Numbered from the stretch's first letter, positions 1 to 9,986 are shown. The stretch is DNA of 64,000 bases from Gluconacetobacter asukensis (GCF_014174375.1 NZ_JABEQE010000006.1:62001-126000); one strand, 5' to 3'. The notes: generated by a model from the letters alone, not told the origin. Numbers and translations: made by a program.

Positions 1-1379
1 TCATGCCCGACCGAGGACGCCAGTGCCCCGTCGCGCAGCCCGAAGCCGCGCACGAAGCCCCGGCCGATATTGCCGTTCAGCCCGTGCCGCGCCACGACCG
101 CGACCTTGGCGATGTCGCGGGGGATGTCGGGGAGTGTTTGGCCGTCCGCTTCGGGCAGGTCGAGGGTCAGGAACTCGGTGATGATCTGGCCGGGGATGAT
201 GCCCATGACCGGGCGGGCGGTGCCGCTGCCGGGTACCATGAAATCGTCCGCTGTTGCCGGCCGGTTCAGGAGGACGCTGTTGCGCCCGGGGGCGGCGATG
301 GGCTGGCGCTGGTCCAGCGCCGGTGCGATCGGCCGGCCGCCGGCCAGCACGTCCGAGACCGTGCAGCGTTCCAGATCGTCGAGGAAGACGATGTCGGCGC
401 GTTTGCCCGGTGCCAGCATGCCGCGATCGGTCAGACCGAAGGCGCGTGCTGCCGTGAGGCTGGCGGCGCGGTAGGCGGCCAGGGGCGGCACGCCGCGCGC
501 GATGGCGCTGCGGATCAGGAAGTCGATATGGCCTTCATGCGCGATTTCCAGCGGGTTGCGGTCGTCGGTGCAGAAGGCGAGGAACGGCGAGGTTTCGACC
601 GTCAGCAGCGGGGCCAGCGCCGCCAGATCCTTGCAGACCGAGCCTTCGCGGATCAGCACGATCATGCCCTTGCGGATCTTCTCCAGGGCCTCGTCGGCGC
701 GGGTGGCCTCGTGATCGGTCGAGATGCCGCCCGACAGGTAGCCGTTCAGCTTCTTGCCGCGCATCAGCGGCGCGTGGCCGTCGATATGGCGGCCGGCGAA
801 GGCGGCCAGCTTGTCCATGCAGTCGGGCGCGCCGGACAGCACGCCGGGCATGTTCATGAATTCCGCCAGGCCGATGACCTTGGGGTGGTTCATCAATGGC
901 GTCAGGTCGTCCGCCATCAGGACGGCGCCCGAGGTTTCGACCGGCGAGGAGGGGACGCAGCTCGACAGATTGACCCGCAGGTCCATCACCATGCGGCTGG
1001 CGGCGTCGAGGAAATAGCGCAGTGCCGGTACGCCCAGCACGTTTGCCATTTCGTGCGGATCGCAGATCGCGGTCGTGACGCCGTGCGGGAGCACGCAGCG
1101 TTCGAACTCGAAGGGTGTGACCAGCGAGGATTCGACATGCAGGTGGGTGTCGATGAAGCCGGGCACGACGATGCGGCCGCGCCCGTCGAGCACATTGGGG
1201 CCGTCGTACCGGTCCAGAGTGCCGACGATGGTGTCGCCGCAGATTGCGATATCGGTGTCGATCAGCGCGCCGGTCACCAGATCGAACAGCCGGACGTCGC
1301 GGACGACCAGATCCGGTGGTTCCTGGCCGCTGCCCTGGCGAATGCGGCGGGCGATCAGGTCGGGAGAGATGCTTGCCAT
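1..1379 (-). CDS. ade: adenine deaminase (partial, C-terminus beyond window)
   Basis: Cytosolic metal-dependent amidohydrolase that converts adenine to hypoxanthine and ammonia in purine salvage. About 459 residues are visible from the ATG at 1379 ([12 protein letters not shown]). The amidohydrolase metal motif DTHLHVE lies near residue 95, followed by [15 protein letters not shown] and the GISTDHE motif typical of the Ade family, then CTDDRNP. The urease-like beta region follows and the adenine-deaminase C-terminal domain has begun when the window ends, so roughly the last 100 or more residues are missing. An MHS transporter lies 34 nt upstream on the same strand, so the two may be co-transcribed; a purine-related substrate for the transporter is only a guess. 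Confidence 0.93.
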   Translation of the reverse strand, partial: MASISPDLIARRIRQGSGQEPPDLVVRDVRLFDLVTGALIDTDIAICGDTIVGTLDRYDGPNVLDGRGRIVVPGFIDTHLHVESSLVTPFEFERCVLPHGVTTAICDPHEMANVLGVPALRYFLDAASRMVMDLRVNLSSCVPSSPVETSGAVLMADDLTPLMNHPKVIGLAEFMNMPGVLSGAPDCMDKLAAFAGRHIDGHAPLMRGKKLNGYLSGGISTDHEATRADEALEKIRKGMIVLIREGSVCKDLAALAPLLTVETSPFLAFCTDDRNPLEIAHEGHIDFLIRSAIARGVPPLAAYRAASLTAARAFGLTDRGMLAPGKRADIVFLDDLERCTVSDVLAGGRPIAPALDQRQPIAAPGRNSVLLNRPATADDFMVPGSGTARPVMGIIPGQIITEFLTLDLPEADGQTLPDIPRDIAKVAVVARHGLNGNIGRGFVRGFGLRDGALASSVGH

Positions 1380-1413
1380 GTCGTTCTTAAGCACGGACAG
1401 GCGAGGTCGTCCA

Positions 1414-2754
1414 TTATATCCGTGTGGCGTCCTGCCCGGCGAGCGGAAGGGCGGGGTCGGGTGACGGGCGCGGGGTCGTGACGTCGGGCATGGCCCACAA
1501 CGCGGCGCCGCCCGCCAGGGCCGTGGCGATCACGTACAATGCGGGGGCGCGCGGATCGTGCCCCACCAAGGCCGAGACGCAGGCCGGTGTCAGGCCGCCG
1601 AAGACCGCGTAGGAGAGGTTGTAGGAGAAGGACAGGCCGGAGAAGCGGATCGCCGGGGGGAAGGCCCGCACCATCGCGATCGGCACCAGGCTGACATAGC
1701 CGGCGCCGATCCCCGCCAGGGCGGCCAGTGCCGGGAACCATGACGGATGGGCCGGGGCCACCGCATACAGCCCCCAGGCGCCGGCGACCAGCAGGGCGAT
1801 GACCGGCGGGATGACGCCGCGCAGGCCCCAGCGGTCGGTCGCCGCCCCGATCGCCACGGCGGCGATGGTGATGGTCAGCGTGGCGATCAGGCTGGCCTGC
1901 ATGGTGCTGGTGGCGGAGAAACCGTGCAGGCTCTGCAGCAGGGCGGGCATCATGAGCAGCAGGACGACGATGGCGGCGGTCAGCGTCCAGGTGCCGATCA
2001 CCGACAGGATGATGGCGCGGCGGCTGGCGCGCAGCACCGCCAGCAGCGGGGCCTGCCGCGCCAGCGTGTCGCTGGCCTGCATTTCAGCGAAGACCGGGGT
2101 TTCGTGCAGCCAGCGGCGCAGGCGCATGGCGATCAGCCCGAACACGCCGCCCAGGATGAACGGCAGCCGCCACCCCCAATCCGCGATCGCTGTGGGGGAG
2201 AGGGCCGCATTCAGCCCCAGTGCGACCAGCGAGCCGATCAGCATGCCGGCCGTCAGCCCGCCGGTCAGCAGGCCGCAGGCCAGGCCGGTATGCCGGGCGC
2301 TGGCATGTTCCGCGACGAAGACCCAGCCGCCCGGTGCCTCGCCGCCGATGGCGGCCCCCTGGGCCATGCGCAGCAGCAGCAGCGCCAGCGGCGCGCCGAC
2401 CCCCAGCATGTCGAAACCGGGCAGCAGGCCCATCAGCAGGGTGGGGGCGGCCATCAGCAGCACGCTGAAGGCGAACATTTTCTTGCGCCCGTGCAGGTCG
2501 CCGAAATGGGCCATGATCACGCCGCCCAGCGGCCGGGCCAGGTAGCCGGCCCCGAACAGGCCGAAGGTCTCGGTCTGGCGCAGCCAGTCGGGCTGGCTGG
2601 CGGGGAAGAAATGCTGGGCGATGATCTTCGCGAAATAGGCGAAGATGACGAAATCATAGAATTCCAGTGCCCCGCCCAGCGCGGCAAGGGCGAGCGTGCG
2701 CAGGTCCTTCCATGTCAGGCTGGCGGTACGGGACGGGGCAGGGGATACGGGCAT
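1414..2754 (-). CDS. MFS transporter, metabolite:H+ symporter (MHS) subfamily
   Basis: Inner-membrane secondary transporter of 446 residues, the usual size for the family, with about 12 hydrophobic segments. MHS signatures are present: [15 protein letters not shown] in the first helix, then [19 protein letters not shown] for the loop between helices 2 and 3, and [14 protein letters not shown]. This groups it with ProP, ShiA and citrate-type proton symporters. The substrate (an organic acid, a betaine or another small metabolite) cannot be read from sequence. It sits 34 nt upstream of the adenine deaminase gene on the same strand. The N-terminus ([18 protein letters not shown]) is short and cytosolic, as expected, which supports the ATG at 2754. 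Confidence 0.88.
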   Translation of the reverse strand: MPVSPAPSRTASLTWKDLRTLALAALGGALEFYDFVIFAYFAKIIAQHFFPASQPDWLRQTETFGLFGAGYLARPLGGVIMAHFGDLHGRKKMFAFSVLLMAAPTLLMGLLPGFDMLGVGAPLALLLLRMAQGAAIGGEAPGGWVFVAEHASARHTGLACGLLTGGLTAGMLIGSLVALGLNAALSPTAIADWGWRLPFILGGVFGLIAMRLRRWLHETPVFAEMQASDTLARQAPLLAVLRASRRAIILSVIGTWTLTAAIVVLLLMMPALLQSLHGFSATSTMQASLIATLTITIAAVAIGAATDRWGLRGVIPPVIALLVAGAWGLYAVAPAHPSWFPALAALAGIGAGYVSLVPIAMVRAFPPAIRFSGLSFSYNLSYAVFGGLTPACVSALVGHDPRAPALYVIATALAGGAALWAMPDVTTPRPSPDPALPLAGQDATRI

Positions 2755-2956
2755 GACGGGGCTTGGTTCGCTGGGGCGTTGATGGGGCGGGCAGACGGCC
2801 CGCGTTCCATATGCTTTGTCAAGAGCCGGGTTTGCGCATCATTTGGAAAAGAATGTCTTGCGTTTGGGTCATATAGACCTCGAAACTGGGGTCCGGCCCG
2901 CCAAAAAGGCGGCCGGTGCAAGCATATAAAAAAAACAAGAACGCGAGTGCATCCCA

Positions 2957-3289
2957 ATGGTCGATACAGGCCTGACCCGTTCCGAGGAACGGTTCATCCG
3001 CTGGTCTTTCGGGACCTATTCCGGCAGCAATCCCTCGCTGTCGGAGGGCATTATCCTGCCGACATGGAAAAGCGGGCCGCAGGTGGGCCAGCCGCGCATT
3101 CCGGCGTCGATCCGCGATCTGGTCGCGCGCGGCCTGTTGCGGGTGGCGGCCGGCGAGGAGCCGCCGCGCGCCTATTTCACGCCCACCGGCATCGACGCGG
3201 TCCGGCGCATGTTCATCAAGCCCCGGTTCGATACGCAGCGCTACGTGCATCTCTGGCGCGAGGTCGAGCATCGACTGGCGGGCGAGTAG
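2957..3289 (+). CDS. small hypothetical protein, possible winged-helix fold
   Basis: I do not recognise a named family for this 110-residue protein. The central part (IPASIRDLVARGLLRV, then YFTPTGIDAVRRMF) follows the pattern of a winged helix: a helix ending in a 'RGLL' turn, a beta wing, and a T-x-x-G-x-x-A helix as in MarR/PadR-like domains. The N-terminus has TRSEERFIRWSFGTYSG and the C-terminus a charged helix (LWREVEHRLAGE). No signal peptide or membrane segment is visible. It is divergent from the MHS transporter and 143 nt upstream of the Nudix gene. A DNA-binding role is an inference from pattern only. Confidence 0.6.
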   Translation: MVDTGLTRSEERFIRWSFGTYSGSNPSLSEGIILPTWKSGPQVGQPRIPASIRDLVARGLLRVAAGEEPPRAYFTPTGIDAVRRMFIKPRFDTQRYVHLWREVEHRLAGE

Positions 3290-3432
3290 CCCGTGATCCG
3301 GGCCGCCCTCTGGATTTATCCACAGAAATGGGGACAATCCTGTGGGCGAAGTCGGGGAAGACGGTCGGACGAATCGGATTCCGGCAGGCAGGCGCACGCA
3401 ACGTCGCGACCCGTTCTGGAGGAGGCAGCCGC

Positions 3433-4149
3433 ATGGTGCCGGTCGATCACATCCCGATCGCATTTTCGGCCGGTGTGCCGGAGGATCGGTGGCCCGACGT
3501 GCGGGCGGCCCCGCATTTCCGCCGCTGGCTGGAGCAGGCCGCCGCGCGCTTCGACCTGCGCCGTGTCGTGGTGCGGGATGTGGTCTTTTTCGGGACGCGG
3601 GTGGGGTTCATCCTGGTCGACGCCGATGCGTGGCATGATGGGCGGAAGGTGCCGGGCGCCGCGCTGTTGCGTGGGGATTCGGTCTCGGTCCTAGTGGTGC
3701 TGCATTGCCCCGGCCACGCGGCGCGGACCATCCTGACCCGCGAGCCGCGCCTGCCCGTGGCCTGTCCCGACCTGCTGGCGCTGCCGGCCGGGATGCTGGA
3801 GGGCGGGAGGCTGGTCAGCACCGCCTTGCGCGAACTGGCCGAGGAAGTCGGCACCGACCTGGCCGTATCCGCCGACCAGATGGTGGAGCTGACGACGGTA
3901 TGGCTGTCGCCCGGCGGCTGCGACGAAGCGATCACGCTCTATGCCGTGGACCTGGAGATCGGCGAGGCGGCGATGCGGGCGCTGGACGGACGGCGGACCG
4001 GAAATGCGGCCGAACATGAATCGATCCGGCTGCATGTGGTCGAACTGGATGACATTCCCCGCATCGGGCGTAGCGATGCCAAGACGCTGCTGTCTTATCA
4101 TCTCTATCGGGCCCGAGACGCGCGCAGGGGCGTGGCGACGCAGTGCTGA
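3433..4149 (+). CDS. Nudix hydrolase, ADP-ribose pyrophosphatase-like
   Basis: A 238-residue cytosolic protein with a C-terminal Nudix domain, likely hydrolysing a nucleoside-diphosphate-linked substrate such as ADP-ribose or a nucleotide sugar. The Nudix box reads LPAGMLEGGRLVSTALRELA followed by EEVG. The catalytic REXXEEXG half is intact, but the upstream Glu of the GX5E half is Arg here. WLSPGGCDEAITLYAVD corresponds to the region after the box in NudF-like enzymes. The N-terminal 100 residues (VFFGTRVGFILVDAD) match the extra strand domain of this subgroup. The ATG at 3433 is the first that gives the expected domain architecture. The next gene starts inside this stop codon region, indicating translational coupling. 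Confidence 0.85.
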   Translation: MVPVDHIPIAFSAGVPEDRWPDVRAAPHFRRWLEQAAARFDLRRVVVRDVVFFGTRVGFILVDADAWHDGRKVPGAALLRGDSVSVLVVLHCPGHAARTILTREPRLPVACPDLLALPAGMLEGGRLVSTALRELAEEVGTDLAVSADQMVELTTVWLSPGGCDEAITLYAVDLEIGEAAMRALDGRRTGNAAEHESIRLHVVELDDIPRIGRSDAKTLLSYHLYRARDARRGVATQC

Positions 4150-4781
4150 CGCGTTTCCTGACCGACCTCGCCGACCAGGATGTCCTTCTTCCGGTCGAGG
4201 CGCTGGTGTTCGTCGCCCTTCTGTCGCTGCGTCTCTGGCGCCCGGCATGGGCCTGGGCGGTGGTGATGGGTGGCGGGGCGGCGCTGACCCTGGTCCTGAA
4301 ACTGGGGCTGGAGGCCTGCGGCCCGGCACCGGACCGGATGCTGTACAGTCCCAGCGGGCATACGATGGCCGGCACGATGGTCTATGGCTGCCTACTGGCC
4401 ATGCTGCGGATCCGGACGCCGGTCGTGGTCGGGGCGGCTGTCGTGATCGCCTGCGTGCTGGGATGGTCGCGCGTCGCGCTCGGCGCCCACACAATCACGG
4501 AGGTGCTGCTGGGCGGCGGGTTGGGTGTGGTGATGGTCGGCCTGTTTCGCCGCCTTGCCGAGCCGCCGTCTGCCATCTCCATGCAGGCGGTTCGTGGCCT
4601 GGTCGTGGCGATGATTGCGCTTATCGCGATCTGCCACGGCCACCGTTCGACAATCGAGCTTGCCATCCAGGATTTTTCGCGTTTCGATCTTGGGCCGCTT
4701 CTGTGCCGTGCGGACGGTCATGTTGCCGTCGCGGAGCGCGAAAGGGGAGGCGGGCTTTTCTCAGGCCAGGAATTTCACTGA
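4143..4781 (+). CDS. PAP2-family membrane phosphatase-like protein
   Basis: Integral membrane protein of 212 residues with PAP2 (type 2 phosphatidic acid phosphatase) motifs PSGHTMAGT (motif 2, catalytic His) and SRVALGAHTITEVLLGG (motif 3, Arg and His). Motif 1 (K-x6-RP) is not clear: only a KLGLEACGPAPDR segment stands at that place, so the substrate-binding Lys/Arg set may be altered. Hydrophobic segments surround the motifs. The GTG start at 4143 overlaps the TGA of the Nudix gene (4147-4149) by 7 nt, so the two are coupled. Possible substrates are undecaprenyl or lipid phosphates. The C-terminal 40 residues are polar and unlike the family. Confidence 0.75.
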   Translation: MLTRFLTDLADQDVLLPVEALVFVALLSLRLWRPAWAWAVVMGGGAALTLVLKLGLEACGPAPDRMLYSPSGHTMAGTMVYGCLLAMLRIRTPVVVGAAVVIACVLGWSRVALGAHTITEVLLGGGLGVVMVGLFRRLAEPPSAISMQAVRGLVVAMIALIAICHGHRSTIELAIQDFSRFDLGPLLCRADGHVAVAERERGGGLFSGQEFH

Positions 4782-4828
4782 TTTTTTCATGATCTGTCGG
4801 GAGGCGCGTTCCGGTTCCCGCCGGCCTT

Positions 4829-6790
4829 TCATGGGCGACCTTCAAGACCATCCAGAAGGGGCCGCAATGTTTCGTCATCGGGGCGCCAACGCCCCACGGC
4901 ATTGCGATAGAGCGGTTTGCGGACCTGTGCTGCGCTCGATGTCTTTACCAGGCGTTGGGTTTCGTGAAAGCGCAGGCAAGCATCGTTCCATGGCAGGCCG
5001 CAATAGGCGATGATACGGCGTGCGTTGGCCGCGAAATCCGCGACGACGTCTTCGTAGCGGACGTCCAGTATCGTGTCGGCCGGCAGGACCTGCCGCCAAT
5101 GGGCCATCTGTTCCTGATATTGGCGGTGATAGCGGCCGAGTTCGCCCAGATCGAACGTGAAATCCAGATTGTCGAAGGCAATCGAGAAACAGGACAGGCA
5201 CGTATCGATCGGATCACGAAATGTGTGGATGATGCGCGCATTGCGCCATAATTGCCGAATGATTCCGATATGGAAGAAATTATCCAGCATCTTGTTCGAA
5301 ATGCGGGCGGGGGGATGGGCGCCCGTCCAGTCGGTCGCCAGCCTGTCCAGCCGATGCAGATAGTCCTCTGCGATGGCATGCCGGTCCTGCTCGCTCAGGC
5401 AGGCCAGGGAGGTACCCAGCGCCCAGGCCGGAAAGCGTCTGGCCGCGTCCTGCAGCGTGTCGGTCAATGTGCTGACCTCGCCGGCACCATAAACGTCCGG
5501 ATGGCTCGCCAGTATCTGTTCGACCAGTGTCGATCCTGATCGCGGCATGCCGACGATGAAGACCGGGCGGGAGGAGGGATGCCCGGTCCCGGCGGTCGCT
5601 GCCATGGCTTCGGGCGTGAAATGTTCGCGGACTGCCCTCGCGGCACTGGCGACCCGTTTTTCGTCATAGGGGACGGCGCGGCGCCGGATGGCGTTTGCCT
5701 TCAGAAGATGGTCGAACGACGCACGATGTTGACCGATATCGGCCAGGGCCTTGCCGAGCGCGAAATGAAGGTTCGTTCTCCTGGTCTCGTCGAATGCGTC
5801 TTCACGTTCGACAAGCGCCAGCATGGCCGGCAGGGCGGGGTCATCGGGCGTCAGCTTCGTCAGGCGTGTCAGGCCCAGATAATAATTCGGCTCATCCGGT
5901 GCCAGGGCGACTGCCTGGCGCAGGTGAGCGAGCGCGGTATCGATCCGCCCGAGCTCCTGAAGGACCAGGGCCAGGACGGCATGGACCGGCGCTTCGTCGG
6001 GCTGCAGCGCGCAGGCCTGTTCCAGATGGTGCCGTGCTTCGGCATGGCGTCCGGCTTTTCGCAGCAGCGTTCCTGTTCCGGCATGGATGGCATAAAGGCT
6101 CGGGTCCTGTTCGAGAACGGAGCGATAGCAGGTGATCGCGTCCTCGATGCGTTCGAGCTCGACCAGAACCTGGACCAGATTGCGTGCCGTCTCCGCACAG
6201 GCTGGCGTGTATGTCAGTGCGGTGCGGAACTGTTCGACGGCCTCCTCGCGCTGTCCGATCGCCCATAAGGCCTTGCCCAGGCCGTTGAGGGCGGACACAT
6301 CCGTTGTGTCGGCCACCAGGGCCGCGCGATGGCGGGCGATCTCCTCGGCGCTGGCTTCGGCTGCCAGTGTGGCGCGATATTGTTCGATCGCGTTCTTGTC
6401 GTGACTGCGGGCGGCCAGGGCCTGTTTCAATCGTGTCAGCGCGCTGGGGAAGTCAGGCCGCAGGTCGATCGCCTTGCAGAAGCTGCGGATCGCTTCCTCT
6501 ATTCTTCCCGATTTGTGCAATGCCAGGCCGAGCGTGTTGAAGGCTTCTGCATTGCCGGGCATCAGGGTCGTGGCGCGTTGCAGGAAGGGGACAGCCTGTG
6601 CGAACTCTCCCTGCCACGTATGGATCGTGCCCATGAGCAGCAAGGCTTCCGGATGATCCGGAACCTGGGTGAGGCATGTGGTGGCGTACTGGATGGCATT
6701 GGCGATGGCGGCGGGGGGCGCGCCCGGGGACGGGCAGCCTGATGCGGCATTGCCATGGCCAGGCTGAATATCCTCGTTGGTTTCCTGCAT
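4829..6790 (-). CDS. TPR-repeat sulfotransferase family protein
   Basis: A 653-residue two-part protein. Residues about 30-400 are tetratricopeptide repeats (for example ALLLMGTIHTWQGEFAQAV, AFNTLGLALHKSGRIEEAI, ALNGLGKALWAIGQREEAV), a protein-interaction scaffold. From about residue 405 a sulfotransferase domain begins with RPVFIVGMPRSGSTLVEQIL, the 5'-phosphosulfate loop for PAPS, followed by ARIIHTFRDPIDTCLSCF, the 3'-phosphate-binding region. The family transfers sulfate from PAPS to a sugar, peptide or other acceptor; the acceptor here is unknown. No signal peptide is visible, so it is probably cytosolic. It stands alone, convergent with the PAP2 gene and divergent from the MYG1-family gene. 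Confidence 0.88.
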   Translation of the reverse strand: MQETNEDIQPGHGNAASGCPSPGAPPAAIANAIQYATTCLTQVPDHPEALLLMGTIHTWQGEFAQAVPFLQRATTLMPGNAEAFNTLGLALHKSGRIEEAIRSFCKAIDLRPDFPSALTRLKQALAARSHDKNAIEQYRATLAAEASAEEIARHRAALVADTTDVSALNGLGKALWAIGQREEAVEQFRTALTYTPACAETARNLVQVLVELERIEDAITCYRSVLEQDPSLYAIHAGTGTLLRKAGRHAEARHHLEQACALQPDEAPVHAVLALVLQELGRIDTALAHLRQAVALAPDEPNYYLGLTRLTKLTPDDPALPAMLALVEREDAFDETRRTNLHFALGKALADIGQHRASFDHLLKANAIRRRAVPYDEKRVASAARAVREHFTPEAMAATAGTGHPSSRPVFIVGMPRSGSTLVEQILASHPDVYGAGEVSTLTDTLQDAARRFPAWALGTSLACLSEQDRHAIAEDYLHRLDRLATDWTGAHPPARISNKMLDNFFHIGIIRQLWRNARIIHTFRDPIDTCLSCFSIAFDNLDFTFDLGELGRYHRQYQEQMAHWRQVLPADTILDVRYEDVVADFAANARRIIAYCGLPWNDACLRFHETQRLVKTSSAAQVRKPLYRNAVGRWRPDDETLRPLLDGLEGRP

Positions 6791-6944
6791 TCTGCCAGCA
6801 TAGGTGTCTGGCGGGTATATGTGTCAATCCACCCCGCCCGTTCAGCCCTGCGGCGCGGTGAAGGCGTGTTGTGTCGCGTCGGCCGGTACGGCATGAGGGG
6901 CGCTTGAAACGATCCCCCCTGAATGTCGGCAGGTCCTTAAGAAT

Positions 6945-7955
6945 ATGACGGAACATACACCCATCGGTCTCGGTCATGAGGCGGCGCCCGTCAGGGCGCT
7001 GACCCATTCGGGCAATTTTCATGCTGACGAGACGCTGGGTTACGTCATCCTTCATTATGCGCTTGCGCCGCGGGGCGACCTGCGGGCGCGGGTTCTGGGC
7101 GCGCAGCCGGATGACCGGCTGACATTCGTACGCTCGCGCGTGCCGGGGCAGATCCAGGCCGCGGATATCGTGTTCGATGTCGGTGGCGTGTACGACCCCG
7201 CCGCCGGGCGGTACGATCACCACATGAAGAACAAGCCGCTGCGCGAGGACGGCACGCCGTATAGCGCGGCGGGGCTGCTGTGGAAGGATTACGGCCTGGC
7301 GGCGATCCGCAACATCCTGGATGAGCCCGTGGAGGAGGCGATGGAAGCCGCCATCTGGCAGGCCGTCGACAAGGCACTGATCATCCCCGTCGACCAGGAC
7401 GATAATGGCGTGGCGAAGATGGGCCGGCTGTCGCTGGCGGAAATCGTGTCGACCTGCGGCGCGCCGTGGGACACCGCCGAACGTTATGGCGTTGAAGAGG
7501 CCGGAAGGCGCGAGATGTCGGCCTTCGCGGACGCGGCCGCGATTGTCGGCCGGTATCTGGTCGGCGTCGTCGATCGGGCGCGGGCCAGCCTGAAGGCCAC
7601 GGATCGCGTGCTGGGGGCCTACGAGCAGGCCGACGACAAGCGCATTCTGGTGCTGGAGACCGGCATGCCGGCCGAGAAGGTGATTTTCGAGCGCGAGCTG
7701 CCGGTCGTCTATGTCGTCTCGCCGGCCGGTGGCGGCCAGTGGAACGTCAAGGCCGTGCCGCCGGCGCGCGGTGAGTTCGGGCAGCGCGTGCCGCTGCCGG
7801 AGGCCTGGGGCGGGCTGGAAGGCCGGGCGCTGGCCGAGGTCTCGGGGATTGCCGACACGGTCTTTGCCCATCCGGCACGCTTTATCTGCGGTGCGGCCAG
7901 CCGCGAGGGGGCGCTGGCCATGGCCCGTCGGGCGCTGGAAATCGCTGCCGCCTGA
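6945..7955 (+). CDS. MYG1 family protein (DHH-like phosphoesterase / exonuclease)
   Basis: A 336-residue cytosolic protein of the MYG1/UPF0160 family. The N-terminal metal motif HSGNFHADETLG, the Asp in DIVFDVGGVYD and the DHH motif (GRYDHHMKN) are intact, followed by YSAAGLLWKDYG. The eukaryotic homologue is reported as a 3'-5' RNA exonuclease; bacterial members are little studied, so nuclease activity here is inferred from family and metal residues. The size matches the family. The ATG at 6945 places HSGNFHADE about 20 residues from the N-terminus, as usual. It is followed by an SDR gene 79 nt later on the same strand. Confidence 0.9.
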   Translation: MTEHTPIGLGHEAAPVRALTHSGNFHADETLGYVILHYALAPRGDLRARVLGAQPDDRLTFVRSRVPGQIQAADIVFDVGGVYDPAAGRYDHHMKNKPLREDGTPYSAAGLLWKDYGLAAIRNILDEPVEEAMEAAIWQAVDKALIIPVDQDDNGVAKMGRLSLAEIVSTCGAPWDTAERYGVEEAGRREMSAFADAAAIVGRYLVGVVDRARASLKATDRVLGAYEQADDKRILVLETGMPAEKVIFERELPVVYVVSPAGGGQWNVKAVPPARGEFGQRVPLPEAWGGLEGRALAEVSGIADTVFAHPARFICGAASREGALAMARRALEIAAA

Positions 7956-8034
7956 GAGGGGCTGACCGGCTCCCCGGTCACGCCTGTGCCGATCCGCATG
8001 CCATGGCCCTTGTCCGGGGGGATGGAGACGGCCC

Positions 8035-8808
8035 ATGATCCTTCCGCGATCAGCGGAGGGAACGAAGGTGGCGGATCATCAGCCGATCATGCTTTTGACC
8101 GGTGCCAGCCGGGGGATCGGTCATGCGACGGTCAAGCTGTTCCAGGAACGGGGATGGCGCATCCTGACCGTATCCCGACAGCCATTCGACCCGGCCTGCG
8201 CATGGCCTGCCGCGCGCATGAGCCATATTACCGCCGACCTGAGCGACCTGTCGGGCATCGAGCGGCTGGCGGAAGATGTGCGGGCCCGTCTGCCGGACGG
8301 CCGGCTGCATGCGCTGGTCAACAATGCCGGCATTTCGCCCAAGGGACCGGATGGGGGGCGGCTGGGCGTGCTGGACAGCGACCTGTCGGTATGGAGCAGC
8401 GTGCTGAACGTCAATCTGGTCTCGATCGCGCTGCTGGTGCGGGCGCTGGCGCCGGAGCTGGAGGCTGCCGCCGGCTCGGTCGTCAATGTGACCTCGATCG
8501 TGGGATCGCGCGTTCATCCTTTTGCCGGCGCGGCCTATGCGGTGTCCAAGGCTGGACTGGCGGCGCTGACCCGGGAAATGGCGCATGAGCTGGGGCAGCG
8601 GAACGTGCGCGTGAACGCGATTGCGCCCGGCGAGATCTCGACCGCGATCCTGTCGCCGGGGACGGACCAGCTTGTGGCGTCGGACGTGCCGATGAAGCGG
8701 CTGGGGGCGCCGCGCGAGGTTGCCGAGACGATCTATTTCCTGTGTTCCCCGGCCTCGTCCTATATCAATGGGGCCGAGATACACATCAATGGCGGCCAGC
8801 ATGTCTGA
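8035..8808 (+). CDS. short-chain dehydrogenase/reductase (SDR)
   Basis: Classical SDR oxidoreductase with the nucleotide motif TGASRGIGHA, the NNAG motif (VNNAGISPKG), catalytic Ser in VVNVTSIVGS and the YAVSK pair, and a C-terminal SYINGAEIHINGG typical of FabG-like members. Two starts are possible: ATG 8035 with GGAG 7 nt upstream, or in-frame GTG 8068 with GGAGGG 7 nt upstream; the latter gives a more usual 10 residues before the TGxxxGIG motif. The stop overlaps the ATG (8801) of the phosphotransferase gene, so the two are coupled. The substrate is unknown; the context with a small-molecule kinase and an aldehyde dehydrogenase suggests oxidation of a hydroxylated metabolite. Confidence 0.9.
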   Translation: MILPRSAEGTKVADHQPIMLLTGASRGIGHATVKLFQERGWRILTVSRQPFDPACAWPAARMSHITADLSDLSGIERLAEDVRARLPDGRLHALVNNAGISPKGPDGGRLGVLDSDLSVWSSVLNVNLVSIALLVRALAPELEAAAGSVVNVTSIVGSRVHPFAGAAYAVSKAGLAALTREMAHELGQRNVRVNAIAPGEISTAILSPGTDQLVASDVPMKRLGAPREVAETIYFLCSPASSYINGAEIHINGGQHV

Positions 8809-9889
8809 AAGCCTGATGGCAAGGACGGATGAGGTGCCGCCCGGTCTGGAGGGGGCTTTTGCCCAGTTCTGCCGTGCCCGCCCTGACATCAGTCTGGAGC
8901 AGGCGCGCGAGATCGCGCGGAGCGTCTATGGCATGGAGGTGTCCGCGACTGCCCTGCCGGGGGAGCGCGATGCCAATTTCCTGCTGTGCGACGGGAACGG
9001 CCGCCGGACGGTGCTGAAAATCATGAACGCGAGCGAGACGGAAGAGGATGCGGCGTTTGTCTCGCGCGTCATGGAGCGTCTGGCCGGAGCGGTGACCGAG
9101 ATCGGACTGGCCGGGATCGTTCCTGCCCTGGGCGGGGATGGCATCGCCATCCTGACGATGCCGGGCGCGGAAGGGTTGATGGCGCGCATGGTCGGGTGGG
9201 TGGACGGTGTGCCGATGGGCGGGCGTGCCGGCTCGCCACGTCTGGCGCATGGTACGGGGCGGGCGGTCGGGCTGATGGCGCGAGCGTTGCAGGGCATGGC
9301 CCCGCCCGAGCAGGCGCGGGCCGTCCTGTGGGATTCGCTTCAGGTGGATGCTCTGGGCGGATTGCTGCCCCATGTGCCGCAGCCGGCGCGCCGGCGGGCG
9401 ATGGCGGGGTTTCTCGACATGTTTCGGGGGCGGGTGCGTCCGCTGGTGGATGCGTTGCCCCGGCAGCCGATCCATAATGATCTGAACGGATCGAACCTGC
9501 TGGTGGCCGCCGACGATGCCGAGCGGGTGGCGGGAATTGTCGATTTCGGCGATGCGGTGTTCGCCCCGCGCATCAATGATCTGGCGGTTGCCGCGTCCTA
9601 CCAGATGGGGAGTGGTCGTGACCCGCTGGCCGGAGTGACGGCGATGCTGGCGGGGTTTGCGACGGTGATGGTGCCGGAGCCGGCGGAAATCGACTTGCTG
9701 TTCGATCTGGTCGTGGCACGGCTGGCCTTGCGCGTGCTGTTGACCGAATGGCGCAGCGTGCTGTTTCCCGACAATCGTGATTATATCCGCCGCAACAGCG
9801 TGCAGGCGGGACAGGCGCTGGACTGGGCGCTGGCCCTGCCGCCGGGATGGGGGCGGGCCGCCATCCGCGAGGCGTGGGCCGGACGGTAG
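8801..9889 (+). CDS. APH-fold small-molecule kinase, hydroxylysine-kinase-like
   Basis: A 362-residue phosphotransferase with aminoglycoside-phosphotransferase/choline-kinase fold. The N-lobe has GERDANFLL and RRTVLKIMNASE (candidate ATP Lys). The catalytic loop is QPIHNDLNGSNLL (HxDxxxxN pattern with catalytic Asp and metal Asn), and AGIVDFGDAVFAPRINDLA carries the metal-binding DFGD. Length and the IHNDLN-IVDFGD pattern fit the hydroxylysine kinase (HYKK) subgroup better than antibiotic kinases. ATG 8801 overlaps the SDR stop by 8 nt. With SDR and aldehyde dehydrogenase neighbours it probably serves catabolism of a hydroxylated amine or amino acid. Aminoglycoside resistance is unlikely. Confidence 0.82.
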   Translation: MSESLMARTDEVPPGLEGAFAQFCRARPDISLEQAREIARSVYGMEVSATALPGERDANFLLCDGNGRRTVLKIMNASETEEDAAFVSRVMERLAGAVTEIGLAGIVPALGGDGIAILTMPGAEGLMARMVGWVDGVPMGGRAGSPRLAHGTGRAVGLMARALQGMAPPEQARAVLWDSLQVDALGGLLPHVPQPARRRAMAGFLDMFRGRVRPLVDALPRQPIHNDLNGSNLLVAADDAERVAGIVDFGDAVFAPRINDLAVAASYQMGSGRDPLAGVTAMLAGFATVMVPEPAEIDLLFDLVVARLALRVLLTEWRSVLFPDNRDYIRRNSVQAGQALDWALALPPGWGRAAIREAWAGR

Positions 9890-9986
9890 GCTGCCGGCGG
9901 GATGTCCAATGCAGGCCCTTTGACCGGCGGGGGCGGATGCTGCAAGCTCCCGCGCCAATTCGTCCAATTGTTGGAGGCCCCCTGAC

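Noticed and set aside
1747-3420. Long plus-strand open frame running into the Nudix gene
   Set aside because: Antisense to the MHS transporter and of low-complexity Gln/Gly/Arg-rich composition; only the part from 3433 encodes a recognisable protein.
8801-9889. Aminoglycoside resistance kinase
   Set aside because: HYKK-like motifs and metabolic neighbours argue for a metabolic kinase.
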